A stretch of DNA of 64,000 nucleotides. Origin: Cycas panzhihuaensis (lineage: Eukaryota > Cycadophyta). The stretch lies in the NCBI GenBank assembly GCA_023213395.1, contig CM041465.1, forward strand, positions 217,131,741 to 217,195,740, in the 5' to 3' direction. Position numbers and translations under genes: made by a program. Shown here piece by piece: positions 1-11,617 of the stretch. The first letter of the stretch is position 1. Every line of letters begins with the position of its first letter. The notes under the pieces are model-generated. The model was not told the DNA's origin. It did no database searches and saw only the letters and a program-made list of their open reading frames with translations.

Positions 1-427
1 GCAGCAGCTCTTTTTGACAACATTTTTGAATTAGGGCATTTCTACATTTTAATGTTCTCTAGAAAATTATTTCCAATCTCTGGTTGCTGTCTCCTTCAAG
101 TATACCTTGATCATTTCCCTTGAAGAAATCTGCTCTGAATGTTGTCTCCTTCAAACACACTTTGTCTAAACTTGAATGTTTCCATTTTGAAGAATCTGCT
201 TTGGATGTCAAAGTTCAAATAATCACTTTCTTGCAGGAATTTATTCTGCAGTTGGGATGGGTTCTTCTTAGTAGTTCATATATTGTCTGTATACATCTGT
301 GCAGGGTATTTTGGTGGGTGGGATGGTGGTGGGTGGGTTGAAGGGCGGGGGGGGTGTGGGCGGGGGTTAAGAGACGGAATTATAGTGCTAATGTGGTCTC
401 ATTTCTTTCTGAACAGTGTGACTAGAG
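1..427 (+). other. Possible intron sequence upstream of a candidate last exon
   Basis: No coding frame here resembles a known protein. The stretch is T-rich and ends in a pyrimidine-rich run (about 400-410) followed by AG dinucleotides at 416-417, 424-425 and 426-427, so it could be intron 3' end. A G-rich tract lies at about 315-366. A Cys-rich 123-codon frame crossing 283-654 looks accidental because its composition changes abruptly and it resembles nothing I recognise. Confidence 0.3.
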
Positions 428-565
428 GTCGAGCGACTTCATCATGGGATCGATGGTTTAAAGAACACTCAGCTGACTCAGATTGCCGTTGCTGTTCTCT
501 TAGGCACCTCAAAATCTGGAGATTTTCCTGTTGGAAATTTTCATGCAGACAGGCTTGTCGTATAA
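428..565 (+). CDS. Possible C-terminal exon of an unidentified host gene
   Basis: Read from 428, the frame is open for 45 codons and ends at TAA (563-565). The peptide ends in a balanced, soluble-looking stretch containing TQLTQIAVAVLLGTSKSG and finishing FHADRLVV. It follows a pyrimidine-rich tract and two possible splice-acceptor AGs (425 and 427) that keep this frame open; the stronger-looking AG at 417 would put a TGA straight into the frame. I do not recognise the protein and its upstream exons would lie outside the window. The amino-acid mix looks more like real protein than the Cys-rich overlapping frame. This is the only candidate host coding sequence in the window and it remains weak. 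Confidence 0.25.
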   Translation, partial: VERLHHGIDGLKNTQLTQIAVAVLLGTSKSGDFPVGNFHADRLVV

Positions 566-1999
566 TTCCAAGTTTCAATTGTTATAAATGTTCTTGCATT
601 GAATGTTTTTGTTTTGGCCATGTGAAATGCTGCCCCTGGTGCAGAAAGAAATGATGGTCATTGGCAACATATGGGTGCGGGCACGGTTTCATTTTTTGCA
701 CAAGTTGTCTCAGCAATATAAATTTTGTAATTAAATATACAGCCATCACAATGTTTGTATAATAAGAACTTAATGATTATGTTGGAAGGTATTTGAATAT
801 CAGCACATAGCTGAATGAGGCAATTTAAAGTACTGCTTTGGAATTGGGTCCAGCTGGTTTGGATTCATTTATTTCTGGTATATCCATATCAGGACCTTTG
901 CTGAAAAGTTGGCTTTCTAGGGAAATTTGGTTTTCCAAAATCTACAGCAGAATAATATCTTTCTTTTATGTTATAATTCCATTGAGGGATTGCTTTGCAT
1001 GGACTGGTTTAGGACCATCTCATCTAGAGAAAGACATTGATATGCAATACACATTGGCACTTTGTGTTATGTGGTACATTAGACAGTCTTATTTTGTACA
1101 TGAATTCATCCCTCAAGTTGTGTATTTCAAGGTGCCACTTTTCTGAACAACTTCAGGGAAAATTTGTTTGGATACTTTTCACTTTACCTTAATAGCCATT
1201 AAATGAGGTATTCAGATATGGATTGTGTGCTTATTCCAAATAAAATGCTGGATGGTTTTCCTTGAGAAATTCGGAGGATGTTGATTGTTAGCAGAAAATT
1301 TCCTTTTGCCATTCTTTGATATATATCACTAGCATGGAAACTTACAGGTATATAGAGATAATATATGTATGTGGTGGAGACAATAATAGAGATCATTCAC
1401 ACAGGACACAAAGATGTGCAACGATTTTCACCCTTCACATAAAAGGAATTAAAGGAGCTCGAAAGTGTTTCCTGATGGATAGAAAACCCACCAAAGCAAT
1501 CACATAGTGAACAGAGGACTCTAAATTGCAGAGAATCTTCATATCACTAGAGTTGCCCCAAGATCTTCAAATGGCACAATCTAATAGTAGATCCTCTAGA
1601 GGTTAAGGTTTGACTGTAGGTGGGGAAAATAGCCACCTAAAATATCTCCCGAGTCTTGTTTGGCCGAGCATCCTAACTTGCATTTACATATGTGGGTGAT
1701 AATGTGAAGATGAGCTTGTTTGTAAGGGAGGTTGGGCTACATAATGGCTTGTATCCTCTTGTTCTTAGACGGTGACTATTTGTCATTTATTTGAGTTCCC
1801 AAATTTAGGAAGTCTTGTTCATTTTTGCCTTTAGATCATATCATTTTCTTGTCTTGTCACGCTAGGTTAGTTTCAAGTGATTGCTTTTCATGCTGAAAAG
1901 TAGTATTAATAAAGCACTAGCAAGAAATCAATGTATAGGCAGTTGGTAGTAATTTCTAGTTAGTAAAGCTGAGCAATAATTTTCAATTTTTTGGAAAAC
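566..1999. other. Unassigned DNA, possibly 3' UTR and intergenic
   Basis: No frame resembles a known protein. If the upstream exon is real, the first part would be 3' UTR; an AATAAA-type signal lies near 1236. No LTR, inverted repeat or RNA gene was seen. Confidence 0.35.
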
Positions 2000-2025
2000 G
2001 TGTGTGTGTGTGTGTGTGTGTGTGT
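2000..2025 (+). repeat. (TG)n microsatellite
   Basis: Uninterrupted TG dinucleotides, about 12-13 units. Confidence 0.95.
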
Positions 2026-2765
2026 ATTACAGCTAGAGCAAAAATCTAGAAGTATTGCTCTCTTGTAAATACAGTAATACATCATGTTTTATATAATCAT
2101 GAGCTGCAAATACCGAAGTAGCACATTAGAATGTGAGTCGAGGGGAAATGGTTAGGGTTTCCTTGCAAACCTTTGCTTTGGCCATTGCCTCAAGGGCCTC
2201 ACACATTCTAATTATTTGCAACCATACCCCCTCAAGCAGTATCTATTGCTAAATCATGGTCATTGATCTTTACCTATATTTCCCTAGCCTCCATGGCACC
2301 CATACTTGTTAATGACTTCTTGCATTTGGAAGGTCATAGCATGTCAAACATATTTCACATGTTATTTTTTGTAATCCTAAGGGGGACTTTGGTATGTAAA
2401 AGCGACAATGCCTAATGGAGTATGTCCATCAGTTATGCAAAGGGTATTTGCAAAGACTCTCAAAAGATGAGACTTACTCTTCTCATCCTTAGCTGTTTTT
2501 ACATTTCATTTTCTATCACATTTATGTAATCTTTACATGTATTGTCTAATGAGAAATGAATTGGGGTGGAAGGTAGATTGTGAGAATGAGTTATTTGATA
2601 TTTGCTTTTATAGGCACATTTGTAAGGAGAGTTATATCAAAGTGGCTCAGAGGAGCAAGTGAGCTTTTACATAGCTACAACTATTGACAAATGATTCCAT
2701 TCAAAAGAGACTGCCACGTATGGTAGCAATGTAAATGCTTAAGACCCATTTGGTTTGGCATTAGA
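2026..2765. other. Unassigned DNA
   Basis: No coding frame, LTR end or RNA gene was recognised. The last 40 bases (about 2735-2765) look like a degenerate half unit of the tandem repeat that follows. Confidence 0.4.
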
Positions 2766-3023
2766 AGGGAGCCTAAGTAAGGCTTCACCTAGCATTGATA
2801 TTGAGTCCAATTGAGTGAAACAATGACACCATTAGGGAGCTTACATAAGACCTAGCATAGTGTCACTAGTGAGGCTAGTTAAGTCCAAAGGGTGGCACTA
2901 GTAGGGAGTGGAAATAAGGCCTAGAATGATACCAATGTTCAACTTGGATAAGTCTAACATGATGGTTAATAAGGAGTCTGAATAAGGCCTAGTACAATGT
3001 CATCATTGAGCTTGTATACATCC
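2766..3023 (+). repeat. 69-bp imperfect tandem repeat, about four units
   Basis: Units begin at 2766, 2834, 2903 and about 2971. Each starts with an AGGGAG or AGGAGT motif, then carries a TAAGGCCTAG-like core, a GTGTCA/ATGTCA-like segment and a TAAGTCCAA-like segment. Spacing is regular (68-69 bp) but the units have diverged and only short words are shared by all of them. No protein frame runs through the array. Confidence 0.75.
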
Positions 3024-3776
3024 ATTTTTAGAAATATGATATTGTCAAGGTGAGATGGTTAGTGAGAATGACTAACATCTAGTTATGGTTTTGATGTGAA
3101 TTGGTTGAAGAACTATGATTTTTACTCTTTATGGCGGTATTAGTTTTTGTAGGGTATAACTATGCCCTTAGAATGTTTGTAAATAAGAAATTTTAAGTTG
3201 AAAAAGCATCAAAAGGGTATGATGCGATGGATTGACATAAATTACCTTATCTAATTCTCTTTCTAAAATCTCCCTCGAAGATTATTAAGAGAATATGTAG
3301 CATATCAACATATGTTGGAGATAAAAAGAGTTTGATCATATTCTACTATCCTAAGTGCACATAAAGAAGTTGAAGGGTAAGGATGATTCTTTGTAAAACT
3401 AAACAAGGGTAAAGACTTGAAGATCCATGTCATCCATAGAAGCCAAAAAAAGAGGATGAGTCCACGGAGATGCAAGTCTACCAAAGGAGATAAGTACCTC
3501 TATCATTCTCCTGTATAGAGGCACAATTAATTTTTAGACTTTACCATGTAGTTTTGTATTTTGTTTTCCCTCTTTACATCTCTTTATATTTTCTATTCTT
3601 TATGCTAAAGTGTATGGCCCATTAAGGGACTATGCATCCTACATCTGGTAGGTTTGTACAACTATGCCCAAGGGTTATACAATTGCATTTAATGTAGGTT
3701 GTATTGCAACCTTTATGATAGACCATATGGTGTCCAATAAGGGTCATATGGCTGTCCTTTATGATAGCCACACAAC
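3024..3776. other. Unassigned DNA left of element A1
   Basis: No gene was recognised. Around 3600-3770 there are repeated short words such as CCTTTATGATAG and CATATGG, perhaps an old duplicated segment. This is the target sequence into which A1 inserted. Confidence 0.4.
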
Positions 3777-3781
3777 AAGCT

Positions 3782-4118
3782 TGTTAGGTGTAATGTTTAG
3801 TGTTGAGTCTTGTAACGTGTCCCCCAAGTCTCTCTTGTAATAGTAAATTGTGTCATTAAGGTGTGTGCATGTGTACATTTTGCCATGTATTGTCCTAGTG
3901 ATGCACATAGGGGTTCTCATAGTTGGTTGGACAATCGTAAAGTGACTATGTACTATAAGTATGTATTCATATTTAATACAATAATTGGATCTGATCATTT
4001 CCCATTAGTTTTATTGTCTTATGTGTTTATACATACTTCATTCTTTAATTCATTTATTGTTTACATCTTTAATCATTTTATGCTGATTTCACATTATGCT
4101 ATAATGCTATATTCTGCA
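3782..4118 (+). repeat. A1 5' LTR
   Basis: Begins TGTTAGGTGTAATG and ends TATTCTGCA. It is the same length as the 3' copy, with scattered substitutions. A TATA-like ACTATAAGTATG lies at about 3951-3962. A short hydrophobic frame runs from the ATG at 3948 to a TAG in the primer-binding site (4125-4127). Confidence 0.9.
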
Positions 4119-4135
4119 TGGTATTAGAGCGGGCC
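4119..4135 (+). other. A1 primer-binding site
   Basis: TGGTATTAGAGCGGGCC directly abuts the 5' LTR. It matches the TGGTATCAGAGC class complementary to plant initiator-Met tRNA, with one C-to-T change. Confidence 0.85.
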
Positions 4136-6381
4136 AGGGCTTAAATTATAGAGGACTAAAGAGATTTCAAGTAAGAGACTTCAATCGAGGAGAAAAAGAA
4201 AGTAGTTTATACAAAGAAGATGTGACTGAGCTTGGGGTTAGATGAAGATGAAGAGAGTCACAAGACTGGCGAGTAATGTTATTTATTAAGTTATTGTGGA
4301 TATTTATTATTCATGTAGGGTCCATATTCTTGAGAACATGCAAGTGTTTGATGGAATGTCCACAAGAGGTTGCCCTAGAAGGATTGATCAACTTGTGAGA
4401 GCAAGATGAAGACCAAATACTCTGCCAGTACTTAAGAAATAAGTATTAGGCTTGTACAATGTTGGTTGCTACAATTTGTCCATGCTTCGATGAAAAATAA
4501 GTAAAGGCTTTAATATCAGGGTTTCATCGTTGTATTAATAAGAAACAAAATTATGGTTTGAAAAGGTGGGTTTCATTGTCTTGCTATCATTGATGAACTA
4601 TTGGTTGTACATATGAGGGTTTCTATACTTGACAAGAGAATATTGTAAAACAACATGTTGGGGTAGTGATCATGACTATTGAGATACATATATATTTGGC
4701 TGTGAAGGTTTGAAAAGATAATTGAGGAATAAGTAAAGTGTTTTTGCAGGTCGTGAAATTAAAATGATTCTCCTTGTAAAGGTTGCTAGTGTTCATAACA
4801 TGGTGTTTATAATTATTAAAATGTATGTTAATGCACTCTTAGGCACATATATCTGGTGGTTAGTCTGTCGGTTGTATTGAAGAGTTGTTTGCAGTGTTGG
4901 AGTAATGCTGCCCACGACTGAGATATAAGTGTTGAGAGAAACCATTGTGGAGTTCACTCCTATGTGAAAAAAACACTATATAGTCCACTGCTTCAAATAC
5001 GATCTTGTCGACCACAAGTGAAGATAGTCCACAGTCATAAGTGCCCACAGAATATGAAATATTGCCCATGGTACGAGTATACAAGACACCACTAACTCAT
5101 TCTACATAAACGCCGCTGTCTAAGGAATGCCATAATGATTTGAAGATCATAGAAGATGGGAGAGACTACATATGCCACAAATTAGACGGTCGATGAGGGA
5201 ACTGCAATGACAGAAGAGAAAATGACTTACTAACAAAATCATATGAAAAAAAAAAGTGGAAATGGAGGTAAAACCCAAAGCTCGTAGTTGAATGCAGAAG
5301 AAAATCCCTATAAGAAATAGTTGGCGGTGACAAACACACAGTTCATAGACAAAACAAATGTCGCTCGAAACCCTAAGATAAACAATGAATGAATTTTTGT
5401 ATGATAAATTATTTTGCAAAGTCACATTTAAATTTAGCTAGATTGAATAGAACTTTGAAGTTTGCCAAGCCCCTTGCATGGAGCCAAGTAGTTACATGAT
5501 GAGTGTACGTGATTAGGCAATAAGTCATTGAAATTGTTGAAGTTAATTTGGACTTAATTTTGTTTTTTGGACAATATATTGGTGCTTGTTGAGGTATAAC
5601 TTCCTCATATAAGATTAGAATCCAATGCCATAGATTGCATTGGAAAGATGACTCATAGATGGATGCAATGACTAGTTACAAAATATATTTCAGAGCCCAT
5701 ATCATGGAGAACCATATTGTTAAAAGGAAAACGAGTTTTAGGAGATACTTATTTGATGAATTTTGTGAGTCACATCTTATGTTTATGTTAATTGCTACTC
5801 CTTGTAAGCTACGTGGCAACTGTATATATAGGCATGTGTAAACCCATGGAGGTTGTTGAGAGCAGATCTAGAGGAACCAATTTTTGGAGGCTTTAATACA
5901 TTGCTTTTCAAAGATTACAAAGGTAATTAAAATTACAAAGGTTATTAAAAGAGATTTAAGGAATTACGTAATGGAGACTTCAAGAAATATTTGAAGAAGC
6001 TGTTATATTTTGAACTCATTTCGCTGGCTAGGTAGTTTATCCTGCTTTTATGATGGTTGACAGATGCTGACAACTATTGGTAGAACCATGTGCCTAAAAA
6101 GATTTCTTATAGAATTGACAATTGCAATGACTAGTTACCCATGCAGTGCAGTAGATGGAGCTTTCTTTATACAAATATCAACAAGATTTGATTAATTCAA
6201 CAACTTGAAGATACAACTTGTACAAGTTGGAGATGTTCTCCATTTGATCTAGTATGTTTGAAGAAAGTAGCAATTAGGATGTTTACCTTAGTGAAAAATT
6301 TAAGACAAAGGGTATACTATGTTTTGATGTGACATTTAAATTTTGTAATTAAATATTGTATGAAGAGGGGCAGCGGGTGTC
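4136..6381 (+). other. A1 internal non-coding region
   Basis: No frame longer than about 90 codons and nothing resembling gag or pol. The stretch 5450-6381 has a recognisable counterpart in A2 (about 38850-39894). Two parts stand out: about 5565-5660 (also in A2, with a weak match in J) and about 6001-6175 (also in A2 and B, weakly in J). The segment 4860-5420 has no clear counterpart in A2. Confidence 0.7.
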
Positions 6382-6718
6382 TGTATTAGGTGTAATGTTT
6401 AATGTTGAATCATGTAACATGTCCACCAACTCTTTCATGTACTATTAAATTGTCATTAAGGTGTGTGCATGTGCACATTTGTCCATGTATCATCCTCGTA
6501 GTGGACGTAAGGGTTTTCATATTTGATTAGACAATTGTGAGGTGATTATGTACTATAGCTATGCATTCAAACTTAATACAATGATTGGATCTTATTATTT
6601 TTTATCACTTTTATTATCTTATGTGTTTAGACATACTGCATTCTTTGATTCATTTATTGTGTACATTTTTAATCACCTCGTACTATTTTCACATTATGCT
6701 ATAATGCTATATTCTACA
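6382..6718 (+). repeat. A1 3' LTR
   Basis: Begins TGTATTAGGTGTAATG and ends ATTCTACA. It pairs with 3782-4118 at identical length. The hydrophobic frame is also open here, from 6548 to 6730, although several residues differ non-conservatively from the 5' copy. Confidence 0.9.
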
Positions 6719-6913
6719 AAGCCCGCATAATAGGTTGAACAATATAACTAGCCCTAAATAAGGTTGTATGACTATGTACATATAATTGAGAATCAAATAA
6801 GAGGATGGAAGCCTAACTTCTAAAGGGTTATAACCCTTGCTTTATTTACTTTAATATATGGTTGGAAATTATGGATAATTTCTTAGCTTTAATTTCAAAT
6901 TTATGGTTAAATT

Positions 6914-7113
6914 TGTGGGAAATCTGAATGCGATTCAATTAATGAAGGAGAACCTCTATAAATACAATACAATGAGTATAGGACTTGGGCAAGATTTCAT
7001 GCATGTCTGCCACTTGTCATCCGATGAGAGAAGAGGGGAAATGACACATAACCGTCATAATAGTACATTAAAAAGAGGTGTTATAAGGTCTAGATAAAAC
7101 ATTACCTTTAACA
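6914..7113 (-). repeat. K 3' LTR
   Basis: Plus-strand ends are TGTGGGAAATC and TTTAACA. It pairs with 17816-18013, with scattered substitutions. Confidence 0.9.
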
Positions 7114-7162
7114 CCCTCTTTTAATGTTTTATTTACTTAATTCTTAGCTTATCTTTGAAAAA

Positions 7163-9356
7163 CTAAAAATTATCTTTACTTAGTGGTTTTGTGAAAACAT
7201 CAGCATTTTGCTCTTCAGAGGTGCAATGTAGTAACTCAATTTCTTTGTTTTGAACGTTCTCTCTTATAAAATGATGATGAACCTCAATATGTTTTGTTCT
7301 TGCATGGAGAACATGGTTCTTGGTCATTTTAATTGTGTTTTGATTGTCGCAGAATAGTATGGTAGGAGATTTTTGTTCTTGACCTAGGTCTTTTAACAAC
7401 TATTTGATCCAAATTGCTTCACAGGTTGCACTCATTGTTGACTTGTACTTTGCTTCTATGGATGATAAAGTGACTGTGGGATGCTTTTTATTGCTCCAAG
7501 ATATTATGGCTGATCTTAGGGAGAAACGGTAACCTGATGTTGATTTTCTATCTGCTCTGTCTTTTGTCTAATTAGAATTATTAAAACCTATCAACTGCAT
7601 GATATTAGTTTTTGTATAATTCAAGCTCAGATCTATTATTCCTTTTAAGTATCTTATGATTCCTTTTGTTGCATTCTAGTGCGACATTTTTGGTTTCTGC
7701 ATGAATTTGGAGATTACTTGGACTGAAAAATAGATGTTTGGGCTAGTAGTAGTGAGATATATCAAACTTCCAACTAGTTGTTTATATGTGGTTGCATTTA
7801 CTGCCTATTCTTTTGTATTAAGATTCAATGTACAACTTGTCTCCATAGGTGTCAAAAAGTTATTACAATTTTTTATGTTAATTTTTTAAAACATATTCCT
7901 GATGTATTTTGATTGGGATAAGATAACAAATTCTTTTAGCTGTGTTACCTCAATTCTAAGATAGTAGTGCAACATCCCAAGATCAGTCATTTCAAAAACC
8001 TTTTGTAACTGTCCTTTGATAAATACAATTAAGTCTGTATCACTTCCTATGAGTAATATATCATCTACATATTTACTATGATTGAAATCAGACCCTTGTC
8101 AAATTTCACATACAATCTTCGATTAGATTCACATCCTTGAAAGTTGTTATGAATAAAATAACTATCTAGTTTTGCATCCCATGATCTTGAAGCTTGTTTA
8201 AATCTATACAAGGCTTTCTTCAACTTGCACACCAGATTTTCTTGTCGAGCTTTTACGTAACCTTCAGGTTGATGCATATATATTTCTTCTTGAAGGTCTC
8301 CATTTAAGAAAGCATTTTTCACATCAAGCTGATATATCCTCTAACTTTGTTTTGTAGTTAATGTGATTACTGTTTTCACAGTGTTCAATTTTGCCACTGG
8401 TGAAAATGTTTCTTCATAATCTATACCGATAGTCTGTGTATATCCTTTGGCAACTAGTCTTACTTTATAATTTTCAATTTTCCTAATTGATTTCTCTTTT
8501 ATTTTGTATACCCATTTGCAATTAACAATGGATTTATTTTCAGGGGGTTCAACTACTTCCTAGGTTTTATTTTTTGCAATTGTTGCTATTTCAACATCCA
8601 TTACTGTTTTTCACTTTAAATATTGGTTTGCTTCTTTATATGTATTGGGCTTAATAGAACAAACCAGTGCTTGATGTCTTGGAAGATTTGTCCTATGCTC
8701 GAATACATTTTCTTTTATTTCTTCAATTGTTTTAAGATACCATTTGGGCATTTTCTTAGAACTTGGTTTCTTCGGTACATTTCTTTGCTCTTCTTCTTCT
8801 AGAGCAGTAAAAGGGACTAACCTGACTATTATCTGGAGACTTAGCTTTAAGAGTTTAATTGCTTGAGTCAACATTTTCTATAGTGATTTCAGCGTCTTCA
8901 TTTGAAGGAATTGAAATGGGCTTAATAGAGATTTCTATTGTTGATTTTATCTCTTGACATACTATTTTTCGCTATCAATGCTTTCATTAAATACTACATC
9001 TCTATTGACGGAACCTCTATTGGTTTTTGGGTTTATGCACCTGTGAGCCTTTGAATAGTTATTGTATCTTATTATTATACACTTTATGCTTTTGTTGTCA
9101 AGCTTGGTTTGTTTTTTATCTAGAATTTGAACGTAAACTTTGCAACCAAAGGCTTTCAGATTCCTTATATCTGGTTTCTATCTAGTCTATGCTTCTTTTA
9201 GTGTGACTTTTTGTAGAGCTTTTGTCGAACTTCCACTTATCAGAAAAATTTTAGTATTGACAACTTCTGCCCAGTATGTCTTGGTGATCTGCGTATTTTG
9301 AATTATACATTGAGCCATTTCCAATATGGTCATATTCATTCTCTTTGCTACACAGT
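7163..9356 (-). pseudogene. K pol remnant: integrase end, RT and RNase H
   Basis: This is the 3' half of a copia polyprotein, read right to left. At 9356-9150 the integrase end contains VAKRMNMTILEMAQCI and YWAEVVN, matching the conserved region after the catalytic core. RT follows, with LNGDLQEEIYMHQPEGYV at about 8322-8260 and KLKKALYRFKQASRSW near 8220. RNase H ends the protein with FCDNQNTIKMTKN, HARTKHIEVHHHFIRE and ADVFTKPLS, stopping near 7163. The frame is broken by many stops and shifts and the YVDD box is not intact, so it cannot give an active enzyme. L inserted exactly at the right end of this segment, and the integrase core resumes at 14861. Confidence 0.85.
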
Positions 9357-10222
9357 TGTTGACTTGTAGGGGGTCTTATTACACTTACAAGACACCCCTT
9401 GCTCACTTGTCAAGGTTACACAGCGCTATAGTCTAGTTTTAGGACACTGTCAACATGGTTATTCATATACATTCCACATACATTCCATATAAAATCCACA
9501 GAATGGTACACAGTAGTACAAAAATCAATACATACTTCAGCAAATCATCATCACACACCAAGAATACACCAATTTCCACGTAACTCTTTCTTTTATTAAT
9601 TCAGGTTCAATTACACAAGGGTGGAATGCATTCATGAGCATTCTAGCGAGATACGATCCTTTTGTACATATGCGTACGGATGGTACTTATCACATATCCA
9701 TGCTCCAATCGGTACATCATGCGCATCTTGTCTCAGTACTTTTGCACTGTGATATCCGGCTCTCACCCTCGAGAGTATACAATATGATTGACTCACTCGG
9801 CTCTCACACTGGAATGGTCCTCAAAGCACCATTAAATATGTCCCTTTGATGCCTTTTGGATGAAAGGTTATGACCCAAAGTCACAACCATACCTTTTTGT
9901 TACCAAGGTACCTTTCACTTTAATCATTAGTTATACACTTTAACTAATGTCTCTTTTTTAAAATGCGTCCAGACGTCGTCAGCGACTTCAGGGCCTCCTT
10001 TGGTCCGTCTTGTCATCGTGCGCTTCGGTTGATTCGTTCCGCTCTTTGATGCGTGCACGTGATGCGTGCGTTCAGCCTTTTGCACTCATACGTACCGAAT
10101 CTTGGTTTTCCACTGTTTTGCCTCGTGCGTACCTCCGTATGGTCCGTACTTGCATTCCTTTGGTCAATACAAGCCTGTATTCCGTCTTCCTCAAGGCCTA
10201 TGTGTCACAATATGTCCCAACA
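9357..10222 (-). repeat. L 3' LTR
   Basis: Plus-strand ends are TGTTGACTTGTAGG and TATGTCCCAACA. Both outer parts closely match the other LTR, but two stretches differ strongly: about 9630-9760 and the CpG-rich 9951-10110. Plus-strand frames at 10010-10303 and 10053-10454 are by-products of this CpG-rich tract. Confidence 0.92.
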
Positions 10223-10633
10223 TCTATCCCGGGTCAACATGATTGGGTTGAGCATCCTTGCTCAACAAAAAATTTGGGGTATTCCTCCCCCTCTCTGTTC
10301 TAAGGCTGCTCCTGCCGCTTCGTCACCGCTTGGTCGCCATTCTTGGTTAATAAATCCTCATCTATTGGCGCTTTGTTTTGTTCAACTTTCCCTTGATTTT
10401 CCGTATGATGATATATCTTTCCTCCATGCTTCACCATATTGTTTGTTTGTATGATATGAGTTACGGTTGTTTTTCTGTTTTTTAATTTTTTTGTATTTTA
10501 TATTACATACCGAACTGAATCACGCTCCTAAGGTAGCAAGGTAATTCGATTTTGCCTCAACTTCATGCAACACGCTATGGTACAACCAGCTGATCCGGTT
10601 GGTAAGTTGCTCCACCCTAGTTGATATAGGGTT
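10223..10633 (-). other. L 3' untranslated stretch next to the 3' LTR
   Basis: About 410 bp between the integrase remnant and the LTR with no coding signal. On the minus strand a purine-rich run (about 10283-10300) and the short CGGGATAGA next to the LTR are candidate polypurine tracts. Confidence 0.45.
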
Positions 10634-11041
10634 TCAGTTTACTACCCTTGACCATTTCGTAGTAGTCGGCACGATAGTTTCTTCAATCGATAGTGTCGCT
10701 CCAGACACCTTCTCAATCCTATATGGGCCTTTCCAATGCATCTTCAATTCTCCTTGGGTTATTTGGGATTTGTTGTCGAATCGCCATACTCGATCACCCT
10801 CCTTGAAATGCGATGTCTTGTCGTGGCGGTCGTGCCTTGTCCTTTTCCGCCTTTTCCTCGGTGTGGTATGCTTTGTCGATTTCTTCTTATGATCCCTTAA
10901 TTGGTCTTCTCCTAACCAATGTTCTCTACAATGTCTCGAATGGGAAATTCCACATAGTGGTTCTCCATAAAAGGGCTTCACATAATCTCCAACATATTCT
11001 CCATGATTTCTATCTTCTGGAGTGGCAACTATTTCGGTCAC
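10634..11041 (-). pseudogene. L integrase C-terminal domain remnant
   Basis: The 135-residue frame ends with a typical Ty3/gypsy integrase tail: a basic Arg/Lys/His-rich stretch, then HFKEGDRVWRFDNKS and LKMHWKGPYRIEKV. This is the small beta-barrel DNA-binding domain; the pattern DRVW..F......K..WKGPY.I is well known there. No zinc-binding HHCC region or catalytic D,D,E core is present upstream. The previous 70 bp already belong to the stretch after the protease. No chromodomain follows. The product alone would have no enzymatic activity. The short distance to the protease marks a deletion of roughly 3 kb compared with a full-length gypsy pol (inferred from usual family size). Confidence 0.8.
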
Positions 11042-11116
11042 ATTCCGAGAAAGTAGGTTACATCTATAGGATGAGGGTTGACTTCATAATCGTCCGTAGC
11101 CAATAATCAACAAATC

Positions 11117-11617
11117 TCATCTCGCTTTCATCATCCAAGAATTGTAAATTTCTCCAAAATAGGTCGGTTCTTCTTTCCGTAATGGGTCGATGTTGTAGGC
11201 TTCTCCGCAAAGATGATAGAGGTTTTCTTTGTCACATGAAGAAGTTGTTGCTTCCCTTACAACGGTTGTACTTGATCCGTTGTCAGGTATCACCTCAATG
11301 GAGTTCTTCCCCAACATTGGTAATACTACTTTATTCTCTTCATCTGACAAGGTGAAGGTTACGTCTTTCCAATTTTGGAGACATTGGGTTTTGTATAGCC
11401 ATGGTCTCCCCAATAAAGTTGGATAGGGAGTTGCACCTTTCTCCGTTTCCACAATCGTAAAATCGATCTTTACGACAATTCCTACCACATCCACCTTGAT
11501 GTTGGCTAGTTTCCCCACGGGTCGCACCAACAATTCATTGGCTAGTTTTAACGAATAGGTTGCCGCTTCCAACTTTGGACTCCCCAACTTCCACCATGTC
11601 GAGGTGGGCGACATTCA
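11117..11617 (-). pseudogene. L retropepsin-like aspartic protease, in frame with gag across a TGA
   Basis: The 165-residue frame resembles plant gypsy retropepsins: TSTWWKLGSPKLEAATYSLK after the active-site loop, RPVGKLANIKVDVVGI in the middle, and PYPTLLGRPWLYKTQ, the flap-to-C-terminal LLGRPWL signature. The catalytic loop lies just upstream, where gag ends FRVIVDGEHL and a TGA (11615-11617) is followed at once by ATG. Family members usually have D-[GS]-G-S here, so the loop is damaged (Glu and His in place of Gly and Ser) and interrupted. The TGA keeps the frame, so it could be a recent mutation or, less likely, a readthrough site. Confidence 0.78.

Larger units (their letters stand above)
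3782..6718 (+). mobile_element. A1: complete non-autonomous LTR retrotransposon without coding capacity
   Basis: Two 337-bp LTRs (3782-4118 and 6382-6718) flank about 2.26 kb. The flanks are AAGCT (3777-3781) and AAGCC (6719-6723), a target-site duplication with one mismatch. A primer-binding site like initiator-Met tRNA (TGGTATTAGAGC) directly follows the 5' LTR, and a purine-rich tract (about 6362-6377) precedes the 3' LTR. The internal region has no gag, protease, integrase or RT motif in any frame, so mobility would depend on proteins from elsewhere, as in LARD-type elements (inference). A2 is a second copy, with matching LTRs and recognisable internal segments such as the purine-rich area after the PBS and the 300-800 bp before the 3' LTR. 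B is a related subfamily. Confidence 0.88.

Noticed and set aside
283-654. 123-codon Cys-rich plus-strand frame
   Set aside because: Low-complexity G-rich start, odd Cys-rich tail, no motif; a different frame over the same bases looks more protein-like.
2766-3023. CRISPR-like regular repetition
   Set aside because: Units are contiguous diverged tandem repeats with no constant repeat plus unique spacer pattern, and the DNA is a plant nuclear genome.
10010-10454. Two plus-strand frames of 97 and 133 codons
   Set aside because: They lie in the CpG-rich part of the L LTR on the antisense side and continue into non-coding DNA; no motif.
10634-11041. Possible chromodomain after the L integrase tail
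   Set aside because: The frame ends shortly after the GPYRI segment; no aromatic-cage sequence follows.
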